A stretch of DNA of 64,000 bases from Metellina segmentata (taxonomy: Eukaryota; Arthropoda; Arachnida; Araneae; Tetragnathidae). Below are positions 56,890 through 64,000 of the stretch, one piece after another. Numbering within the stretch: the first letter of the stretch is position 1; each line of letters opens with the position of its first letter. The stretch is taken from NCBI GenBank assembly GCA_947359465.1, contig OX375872.1, forward strand, positions 130,113,453 to 130,177,452. Reading direction: 5' to 3'. A program made the translations under genes and the position numbers. Below the pieces are notes generated by a model. That model worked only from the letters and a program-made list of their open reading frames with translations, did not search any database and had not been told where the DNA came from.

Positions 56890-57085
56890 CCTTATAATTA
56901 AAGTCGTACTGGAGCAACACAACAGGCTATTGGTGACTGTCCGGAAGGATTTATGATTCTCTCTTCAGTGTCACTAAAACTGTCATTGTGTGTATATTGG
57001 TGTTGTAAGTCTTGTGTCTGGCGTAAATATGACTCTTGTGTCTTAAAACCCCTAACCAACCAATCGGGATCAGTCCTGAAGGGTA
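56890..57085 (-). mobile_element. SINE A split by an inverted SINE B
   Basis: SINE A tail ('aagtcgtactggagcaacac' to 'ggtgactgtccgg') is interrupted at about 56946 and resumes at about 57062 with 'aatcgggatcagtcctgaag'. Confidence 0.75.
56946..57061 (+). mobile_element. SINE B piece nested in SINE A, plus strand
   Basis: 'gattctctcttcagtgtcac', 'taaaactgtcattgtgtgta', 'gtcttgtgtctggcg' and 'cccctaaccaacc' read in the sense direction from body to tail, ending in AACC repeats. Confidence 0.75.
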
Positions 57086-57089
57086 ATTG

Positions 57090-57393
57090 ATAATGATTAG
57101 TTAACATCGTACTAAAGCAACACAACTATTGACGACGGTTCGGAATCAATCCACTAAGAGAAAGATTCGAGGACAACACCATGTCATTTTGAACCAGTCA
57201 GATGATGAAGTCACACCTGAACTGTCACTCCAGTCTCCAAACTTCCACACCACGGCAACATGAATACATTTGAGGCCTTAACAGATTCAACATACACCAG
57301 CCCCCTTTGCACACGACGTTCTTTGGTTGGATTCGAACTCACAAACCTCCGGTTACTAATCTGTTACTCTTCCAACGGGCTTCCGCTGCCACA
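57090..57393 (-). mobile_element. SINE A, full length
   Basis: Complete from 'gattagttaacatcgtacta' to the head ('gttggattcgaactcacaaa', 'ctgttactcttccaacggg'). Confidence 0.85.
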
Positions 57394-57637
57394 AAAGTAT
57401 TAGGAAAATCAATTTCATGTTTTTCTTAATTTCAATATTTTAAAAACATCGAATTTACTAATTTTTTATAGTTGGGAAGGCAGCTTTAGAATTTGATGGC
57501 AGTAGCTGACGTCAACTCTTTTTGCAGTAACTTGAATGGATAACAGGTGCTCTTTCTGATAACAGTTGTCAACTGCTATATTGAAATAGGCTGTTATGTG
57601 GGTATCAATTTAAATAACAGCGTTATCTCTACCCATA
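57394..57637. other. unassigned sequence
   Basis: I see nothing recognisable. Confidence 0.5.
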
Positions 57638-57872
57638 ACCCAAAGGAAAAGATTCGGGGAAAACAGTGTAATTTTGAGGCACGGTCGGATGACGAGGTCA
57701 CACCTGAACTGGCACCCGACTCTCCAAACTTTGGCGCAACGCCAACGTGAAAACATTTGTGGCCACGGCAGATTTAACGTGCATCAGTCCGTTTTGTGCA
57801 CGACGGTCTTTGGTTGGATTCGAATTTGCAACCCTCTGGTTGCTAAGCCATTACTCTTCCGACCAGGCTATG
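57638..57872 (-). mobile_element. SINE A, tail lost, head good
   Basis: 'aacccaaaggaaaagattcg' to 'ggttggattcgaatttgcaa' and 'ccattactcttccgaccagg'. The central segment is well preserved and lines up with SINE C at 48231-48292. Confidence 0.8.
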
Positions 57873-58004
57873 AGGGAGGGAAGAGAAAGTAAAGGGATAT
57901 ACGGGAGCAAATATGAAAGGAAGGAAACATCAATGGGGTATCTCTCTAGGGGTTGAAATTCCCCCATACCTATTGAATACGTGCCCTGAGGACCGGGCAA
58001 ATTA

Positions 58005-58195
58005 CTAGTTTGGGGGTTGTGTTTTTAAGATTCTTTGACTCATAGGCCATATTTGGCCATCCTGCATCAGACGCAAGACGGATAATACCAAGGGAAGGTT
58101 TCACTGACACAGAAAGAAATACACCCAGGGAGGAATACAACCTGTGCCACCTACAACTCGCAGGTTGCTATCGCGGTGAGCATACCCACAGAAAC
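58005..58195 (-). mobile_element. SINE B, full length, single tail module
   Basis: 'tttgggggttgtgtttttaa', 'aggccatatttggccatcc', 'acacagaaagaaatacaccc', 'gaggaatacaacctgtgcca' and 'caggttgctatcgcggtgag' are in full order. Confidence 0.8.
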
Positions 58196-58897
58196 ATGAC
58201 GACAAATTTTGGATTTCAACGTTTTCGTGAAGCTTTATCCCTTAACTATCAGTTTGACAAAGCTTGTTGTACAAAGTACCAGAGTGATTTATATCGAGGA
58301 CATCATTACATTCTTTCACGACTAATTCACGTCATATTCATAAATATGAAACCCGTCCATCATTTAGAGCCCCTGATACCAGCAGCCGACTCTAAAAGGA
58401 AATGCTGAGGAACTACTTTCAAGGTCCTTCCCCACATTCATACTATTTCACCATTAGCAAGGGTCTGGAGCAAGTACATGGAGGTCGGGTAAGTAAATCT
58501 GGAATCAATGAACATTCCCAATGGAATTGCATCCCGGGAATCCGAGGAGTAACTTCTGCGCCAGTAAAAGAAAGGGGATGACAGGGGAATAAAGAAGATC
58601 TGGGAAAGAAAAAGAAAAATAGCCTTCAGTTGTTGGAGGAGCAGGAAAGATGGCCGTATAAATCTCACCTCCATTGCCCCAAAGTGGGCCTAGAAGTTGG
58701 ATTTCTTATTATCGGGATGTGGTCGAAATCCGAGGCTTACCTTCCGAATCTGATTTTGCCACACGTTATCGATATTCGCGTATAAGCTACCGTGGAAATG
58801 GGTTTGGCAAGTTCAAACTATGCTGACTTGCCCGACGATATAACCCTACTGGTGGTTAAATCGTCGTTGGCGGAACTGAACACATCTTGATCTTGTC
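58196..58897. other. unassigned sequence
   Basis: I see nothing recognisable. Confidence 0.5.
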
Positions 58898-58899
58898 AT

Positions 58900-59177
58900 C
58901 ATAAGAAAGTTAGCAATATCTCGATTTCGTCATCCATAGAAAATTGGCAATATATCAATCTCACATTAAGAAAATTGGCAATATCTCGATAGCGTCATCA
59001 TAAGAAAATTGGTAGTATCTCGATTGCATAATCATAACAAAATTGGCAATATCTCGATCTCGTATTAAGAAAATTGGCAATATCTCGATCTCAATTGGCA
59101 ATATCTCGATCTCGTAATAAGAAAATTGGTAATATTTCGATCGCGTCATCTTTAAGAAAATTGGCAGTATTTTGATG
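58900..59177 (+). repeat. minisatellite, ~20-36 bp unit, about nine copies
   Basis: 'aagaaaattggcaatatctcgat' plus a variable 'ctcgtcatcat' or 'ctcgtatt' spacer is repeated about nine times. Confidence 0.9.
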
Positions 59178-59324
59178 GAGTAAAAGCCATTTAGAGGTTT
59201 AATACGAAGAACTTGCAGAAATAGATCACTTCGGTGCTGGGTTGTGTTGTTATTTCCGCGATTGATAAATATTTTTTTGACCTCTACATCGATTAATTCA
59301 TTAACACTCGCAATGGCAATAGGG

Positions 59325-59455
59325 GTTGGAATTTAATCAAAGACCGTTGTGTACAAAGTTGACTGGTGCGCGTTAAATCTGTCGTGGCCTCAAATGTCCT
59401 CACGTCGGCAAGGTGTGGAAGTTTGGAAAAGGGGGTGCTAGCTCAGGTGACTAAA
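59325..59455 (+). mobile_element. SINE A central segment and body, plus strand
   Basis: 'aaagaccgttgtgtacaaag', 'gcgcgttaaatctgtcgtgg' and 'cctcaaatgtcctcacgtcg' match the central segment in the sense direction. The head is reduced to 'ggttggaattt'. It is one of only three plus-strand A pieces. Confidence 0.8.
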
Positions 59456-59645
59456 CCTAACTCCATCATAGGATACCGACTCTACGAAGGGTTTACGGAA
59501 AACAAATTTCCTATAACCTGAAAAATGAGAAAAGGAAAAAAAATTTTATGTGATGCGAAGCAGAAATTTTGAGCTATGAAATGCACACGCAGTTGCCGCT
59601 CTAAAAAAATTCTATTATGTTTAAGAGGCAATTAAAGTGTTGTAA

Positions 59646-59875
59646 TCAAAAAAGGGAATTAAAACCCGCTTGTTTGAGTTTAAACTCCCTGGAGCCCACG
59701 AATCGCACGATTTGTAGGATTTTTCTTTGTAGCAAGGGGTGAACAGCCAGACGTCGTAGTACTGTGTTTGCTGGTTCCTTGATCTGTAAATGAGATGTGA
59801 TAGGGCAGGTGATAACATAGTGGTCCGGTTCTGCTTCCATGCCAGATGCAGAGGTCACTACAATGGATATTCATC
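59646..59875 (-). pseudogene. LINE polyprotein C-terminus, zinc-knuckle-like
   Basis: In two frames the minus strand reads MNIHCSDLC followed by GMEAEPDHYVITCP, a CxxxC...HxxxxC pattern typical of the end of RNase H-bearing LINE polyproteins (usually ...C.CG..ED..H.L..CP). One frameshift separates the halves. It lies downstream of RNase H in the same element. Confidence 0.7.
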
Positions 59876-60244
59876 CGAAATAAATACTGCAGGAACAGGC
59901 CGTGGCCCGTGAAAAGTGTGTGAGGTTCAGGGGTGGAGATGTTGCGCTTCGTGCAGACCTTGGAGAAAAAACCCGAATGTTCCCCGATGTTCTTTGGTGG
60001 AGTTTAGTCATCTCTCTTGTTGCTGTTAATGGATGCAAGCTTGAGGGGCCTCTTCAGATGAGACGGGGATGCAGGCGAATGGACGCATTACCGGTGGCAC
60101 TTGCAAGATGATTTCCTGCTTCGTTTCCCTCAACACCCCAACGACCTCTGACCCGAGAGACGCCACCCATATGCACGTCGATGGAGCTACCGCTTCAATG
60201 ATGGAATGTATAATTTGTGCCATTGGGTTAGTAGTGAGATGGTT

Positions 60245-60480
60245 GGTCAAGAGTCACGCTGGACACTATCCGAGAAAATACAAGTGTTTTCTGAGCAATT
60301 TTGGTGTGCCCAGGATGAAGCTCCTCGAATGGCAAGTAACTCAACTTGGAAAACTGAGTTGTTGTCGTGCAGTCTGCGTGCCCACTCAAAGATCTTTCTG
60401 TTGTCCTGGAACACAGGAGGTGGCGGTTCCATCCTGGGTCTTAGACCCGTCTTTGTAGATTTGGTAGGGTGTTGATGGGA
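60245..60480 (-). pseudogene. LINE RNase H domain, frameshifted
   Basis: RNase H removes the RNA strand after cDNA synthesis. The first catalytic D is in YKDGSKTQDGT (codons near 60443-60451), in a different frame from the rest. The second frame continues VFQDNRKIFEWARRLHDN, then VFQVELLAI with the catalytic E, and CIFSDSV with the third D. One frameshift lies between the DGS and the ELLAI part. Motif order and spacing fit the domain. Confidence 0.8.
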
Positions 60481-60554
60481 CACTTGGTGTAACGAATGGT
60501 GTTTATTGTATGTTGGATCCCTGCGAAATCTGGGGATTTTCGTTTCAAATTGGT

Positions 60555-60750
60555 GGGGAAACGAGAAAATACCATATGCTGTGGTGGGTCTGCCGAGTCT
60601 GGTAACAAGAGCCGTAGCCCCTACCCTTATTGCCAGGAGATCTATTGATTCTAGACCGGCCAGTAAAGTACGGTGTGTAAAGTAAAGTCTGTGGAGGTGG
60701 TTCTGTAGCGTCTGGTAATATTATAAGCGAAGGATCTCTGAACAATGACT
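60555..60750 (-). pseudogene. LINE polyprotein linker after the RT domain
   Basis: Two adjoining frames read VQRSFAYNITRRYRTTSTD and then GLESIDLLAIRVGATALVT, resembling the conserved 'QR...RAYRTTST.AL..L.G..PL.L' segment between reverse transcriptase and RNase H. Stops and a frameshift separate them. Confidence 0.7.
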
Positions 60751-60893
60751 AGGTGTCCAAAGATCTGGTATTTCGGGTTTGTACCCCAAAAGACACTCTG
60801 CAGCGTAAACCAAAATTCTTCCTACCAGTTTATATCAGCTTTAAGATTTCTTCCGATACCCTACGACTTAGAAGCAAATCAAATTATTGCCGT

Positions 60894-62044
60894 TTATTCT
60901 TGATAGCATTTGTCCCTCGTGTATTTACTGTGAGGGATCCATGATAACTGTTTTTCGATTATTATACCCAGGTATATCATGGTGTTGGCAACTCGAATAC
61001 TTGTGCCATTAAGGGTGAAAACTGGTGACCGGAGAAATTGCCTATCTTTTTTTCTGAAGACTATGGTGTATGTCTTTCCCCTCGCTATTATTAGGTTGGT
61101 TGTGCATAACCCACTCTCAGAACGATTCAAGACATTCATTTGCCCTGGTTTCTAGCTCTAGTCTTAAACTGCCAGACACCGACCAGAAAGTCGTCGGTGA
61201 AAGCCCGAAGTTGCAGTGATATGGCCAAGATTTTCGCAGGACCATCAGTTAGGATTTTCCAGAGAAAAGGGCCCAGTCTGGATCCGTGAGGACAGCCCTA
61301 GGAGACAAACTTGCTGGTTATTGCTGAGGAGTATGCCGTAAAAATCCATCTTTCATGGAGGAAGCTAGATATTAGATACAAGATATAGGTAGGGCAGTTG
61401 AAGTCGGAGAGATTTTTTTCCAGCAAAAGAGGCCATTGAACAGAGTCGAAGATTTCTTTGATGTCGATGGATATGGCCGTACTATACTTACCACTTTCCT
61501 TATCGTGACGTATGGTTTCCAGAACTTTCAGGATGGCGTGTTCAATTGAGGTCCCCTCTGTGAAGCCATATTGATTTTCGCTGAGCGAACTGTTAGTTAG
61601 AAAGTAGCCTAGGCGATTGATGATAAGTTTCTCCAATATTTTTCCCAGAAAAGGTAACAGGCAGATAGGTCTGTAAGAGTTTGGGAGTGATGGGGTTTTG
61701 CCTGGTTTATGGAGTAGCAGGACACGGGATTTTTTTCAAGGGAGTCGGGAACATTCAAGTCTTGCGGACGTGTTTACAAAATCAAGGAGAACGTTCGGTA
61801 TAACAGTTAATATTATGATGATGAGGTTTCAGTCAAAGTTATCTGGGCCAGGGGTCTTTCTGGTATCGATATTTTGAGCGGTGTCTTCAAGTTCAGCCAT
61901 TGTGAAGGGGATGAAGTCCGAAATTGGCTCTTGTCTTGTGAAACTGGATGAAATGCTTGGAAGAGGAAGATGTGTGGAAACTGGGAAGAGGGTGCTCATG
62001 ATGGGTGATGATTTCAGAGTGTGATGATTCTGTTTCAACCACAA
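60894..62044 (-). pseudogene. LINE reverse transcriptase, broken
   Basis: The enzyme would copy element RNA into DNA at the target site. In order on the minus strand: NIDTRKTPGPDNFD near 61830 (start of the RT region), LSENQYGFTEGTS and AISIDIKEIFDSVQW in 61298-61636 (finger and palm motifs with the first catalytic D), GCPHGSRLGP near 61280 after an in-frame stop, and FTDDF at 61188-61202 (the catalytic YxDD-type motif). After another stop come YTIVFRKKD and IYLGIIIEKQLSW in 60894-61139 (thumb). At least two stops and several frame changes make it inactive. The usual residues of each motif remain recognisable. Confidence 0.85.
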
Positions 62045-62320
62045 GGGTCAGGCGAGAATGGTTCAGTGGTAGCAATTTTTTTCCTGAACAGGTAATACGC
62101 CGTTCTGAAAGTATCTTTGGTGTATGCAAAATCACTTCCAGGCTGTGATTCTGGCATATTTTAGTTGTCTTTTTTGTATTCTGCTTTTTCTTTTTAATAT
62201 TTTACTGTCGTAGCTGTTTTTTCCTCTTATACTTGAGTTTTCTGGTGTCTACGCCATAGGGCTCTGATTTTGTTTCGTTTAATTGCAAGATCTTGTGTCC
62301 ACCATGAAAATGAGGGCTCT

Positions 62321-62700
62321 TTATGCCAGAGGACCACTTGTAGCATTTTTCTGCTGCTGTTGTTTGATAAGACAAGAGAACCTTTTTGTGTTTCCTGTTT
62401 TTAGTTTCCTTCTAATGTTAAAGTGGGGGCTTGTCTCAATGCGGTAGAAGATGTAATTGTGATCGCTCATTGTGGGGATGTCAAAGACCTCCCATTCTGC
62501 GATTTTGTTGGAGTGAGCATCCATCAAAAGGTTATATCTGGAGTACCTGATGCTCTGGTAGTCTACGTGGTGTTGACCTCGGATCTTTCCCTTCGGTTTT
62601 TATCCTGGACCGTTGCCAATAACACGTTGTGTTCCCAAATCAGCGTAGTTGAAACTGTCGCATTAATGCCAAGTATGCAATCCTTGAAAACTAAAGTATT
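62321..62700 (-). pseudogene. LINE endonuclease, C-terminal half
   Basis: The endonuclease would nick the target DNA. Visible pieces are INATVSTTLIWE near 62645-62690 (N of the catalytic core), RASGTPDIT near 62530-62555, and EWEVFDIPTMSDHNYIFY in 62321-62527, the last holding the catalytic SDH. A frameshift separates the second and third pieces. The stretch 62566-62634 between them matches SINE A. Confidence 0.7.
62566..62634 (+). mobile_element. SINE A-like segment inside the LINE endonuclease
   Basis: 'tacgtggtgttgacctcgga', 'tctttcccttcgg' and 'ggaccgttgccaataacacg' match the SINE A body on the plus strand. Neither end of the SINE is present and no duplication flanks it. Confidence 0.7.
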
Positions 62701-62840
62701 AATTTCCATCTGTGTTGGGATATTGCAAAGGGAGGTTGGTTGGTTTGTTGGGTTTTTTTGGTGGATAATTGCGAAGAATTGTTTTTAATCGCAAATAGGT
62801 TGATACCCCTGGATAAAGTCAGTAATTTAGTACCATCCAA
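62701..62840. other. short unassigned stretch with (GGTT)n
   Basis: 'aggttggttggtttgttggg' at 62733 resembles the GGTT/AACC edge of SINE B, but no tail follows. Confidence 0.45.
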
Positions 62841-62844
62841 CGTG

Positions 62845-62930
62845 GTTGACTGCTTTTGAGTTCTAGGGTGCAAGGGCCATATTTGGTGAAGCTACGAAAG
62901 ACAAACCCAACCAATCCAACGCGGAATAAA
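62845..62930 (-). mobile_element. SINE B tail
   Basis: 'gtggttgactgcttttgagt', 'gtgcaagggccatatttgg' and 'gaaagacaaaccc' match the tail. It stops without body or head. Confidence 0.65.
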
Positions 62931-63002
62931 AGGTTTTGAAAGTTTCCGTTGAAAGAATTTGTAAACCAAATAATTTTGGAATCTCCTATGCCATACGAAT
63001 CG

Positions 63003-63215
63003 ATGGTTGGTTGGTTTTGGGGTTTTATGGCGCAGGGGCCATATTTGGTCACGCTGCGCCAGACATAAACCATACAATGCCAAGTATGCACAGTGAAAGA
63101 CACAGAAGAGAGAGAAATACAGCTAAGTAGGAATACACTTCATAGGAATAGAACCAGCGCCGCGTACAGCTCGAAGGTTGCAAGTATAGTGTGTAATCCA
63201 GACTCATGACGGTCG
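63003..63215 (-). mobile_element. SINE B, full length, good hairpin
   Basis: GGTT repeats lead into the hairpin with exact outer arms TGGCGCA (63028-63034) and TGCGCCA (63055-63061). Then come 'cagtgaaagacacagaag', 'gagagaaatacagcta' and 'aggaatagaaccagcgcc' (head, B-box-like on the minus strand). Confidence 0.85.
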
Positions 63216-63544
63216 CTACGAATAGATAAAAAGTACCAACAAAATCAATGGTAAAATTTTCAAATCACATTGCCAAAATACGGTAACGTGTTTAGAAAAT
63301 TAAAAATTTTATAATATTCTCAACGCCCTACTAAAGGGCCCGTCGAATAAATATCCCAAATTGGGCATAGCTGGTGAAAATAAGTGTCAAAATATTATAT
63401 CAAATCCAGAAAACTGAAGGATTTGCTTTTATTTGTGTGGGGATTGCAAAGAATCGCTTTTAATCGCTGATAGTTTTTGCTGGATGTCAACATCTACGCC
63501 CAAGAAGTAATGAAGAAAGTTTAAGTTTCAACCCCCTGGTGGTT
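63216..63544. other. unassigned sequence
   Basis: 'gcgaagaattgtttttaatcgc' at 62770 and 'gcaaagaatcgcttttaatcgc' at 63447 are related. Otherwise nothing is recognised. Confidence 0.45.
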
Positions 63545-63685
63545 GCCACGTAGAAGTATCTCGTCATTCTTTAGATTAGATCAAACCTGACCAGCTTGAT
63601 GGACGAGATATCTCGTCACTAGAAGAAAACTAACCAGATCTTGCAAAATTTGTGAGATCTCGAAAGATCTCGTCGAATGCAATGC
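63545..63685 (+). repeat. second locus of the GACGAGATATCTCGTC repeat
   Basis: The perfect 16-bp palindrome is at 63602-63617, with 'gtatctcgtcatt' before it and 'agatctcgaaagatctcgtcga' after it. It has the same 'gaccag' / 'aaaactaaccagatcttg' neighbours as at 48600-49010. Confidence 0.8.
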
Positions 63686-63771
63686 ACTTGAATGGCCTAG
63701 ACTTTTTCTTTCGAGGGGAGGTTTGGAAACTAAATTACTTACGAATCTTATGTCGCATTCGAATAAGATGG

Positions 63772-63897
63772 GATTTTTTAATAAACGTCACACTGGAGCA
63801 ACACAACGGGCTATTGCTGACGGTTTGAGATCAACTCCCGAAGGAAAAGATCTTAGGATAGCGACACGTAATTTTGAAACACGGTAAGATGACGAGA
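63772..63897 (-). mobile_element. SINE A, 5'-truncated, with target duplication
   Basis: The tail and body end at 'taagatgacgag'. The exact 12-bp words cgaataagatgg at 63760-63771 and 63898-63909 flank it, so this truncated form inserted as such rather than being eroded later. Confidence 0.9.
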
Positions 63898-64000
63898 CGA
63901 ATAAGATGGAAAACGCCAACAAAATCAATGGTAAAACTTTTCAAATCGTATTTTCAAAACCCAGTAAAATGCCTTGAAAATTATGAATTTTATTTTCCCA

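Larger units (their letters stand above)
59590..62700 (-). mobile_element. degraded RNase H-carrying LINE (Jockey/I group-like)
   Basis: From right to left it keeps the endonuclease C-terminal half, reverse transcriptase, RNase H and a zinc-knuckle-like C-terminus, in the order expected of one polyprotein. Frames are broken many times. The first open reading frame and the start of the endonuclease are missing, as in 5'-truncated LINE copies. No target duplication was found. RNase H rules out lineages that lack it; the exact clade needs a tree. Confidence 0.85.

Noticed and set aside
58900..59177. CRISPR-like array (short repeats with spacers)
   Set aside because: Spacers are not unique, the unit length drifts, and the context is animal DNA; it is a minisatellite.
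60069..60458. 129-codon plus-strand open frame
   Set aside because: It is antisense to the LINE RNase H region and has no domain of its own.

Overview
The window looks like repeat-dominated, AT-rich animal DNA, most likely from an arthropod. The clues are a DUF4817-type mariner transposase, a Tc1-like transposase, an RNase H-carrying LINE of the kind common in arthropods, and very many short tRNA-derived SINEs. A chelicerate is possible, but the sequence alone cannot place the species. I see no exon of a recognisable host gene, no genuine tRNA or rRNA gene and no CRISPR array. The window is best read as intergenic or deep-intronic DNA built by transposition and tandem duplication.

Four coding elements stand out. 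(1) An apparently intact DD41D mariner-like transposon (44783-46297) has a 358-residue transposase, 117-bp terminal inverted repeats with one mismatch, and a TA target duplication. (2) A decayed DD36E Tc1-like transposase (17942-18924) has one frameshift and one stop, and has lost its left end inside a satellite. (3) A degraded LINE on the minus strand (59590-62700) keeps recognisable endonuclease, reverse transcriptase (FTDDF) and RNase H (DGS/E/D) pieces in broken frames. (4) A short LINE-like tail lies at 22819-23405.

Three SINE families make up much of the rest. SINE A (about 25 pieces) has a tRNA-like head, a central body and a tail ending near TACC. SINE B (about 40 tail modules) has a tRNA-like head and a tail with an imperfect hairpin next to GGTT/AACC repeats; the tail is often present in tandem. 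SINE C (one clean copy, 48116-48550) has another tRNA-like head and an (AAC)n tail. A and C share a central segment although heads and tails differ, and A bodies occur behind two different heads, so these are modular elements. Four insertions have 11-14 bp target duplications. Most A and B copies lie on the minus strand.

The third layer is local tandem and inverted repetition. Satellite-like arrays with periods of 130-290 bp lie at 10740-11900, 16310-16880, 26885-28400, 34290-35450, 38130-39060 and 40130-40890. Minisatellites with 33-61 bp units lie at 2580, 39460, 42328, 52895, 56592 and 58900. There are several foldback structures: tandem palindromes at 31660-32930, a MITE at 55635-56274, a palindrome at 42909-43070, perfect hairpins at 15848, 20328 and 46402, and repeats centred on perfect 16-bp palindromes at 46490, 48600 and 63545.
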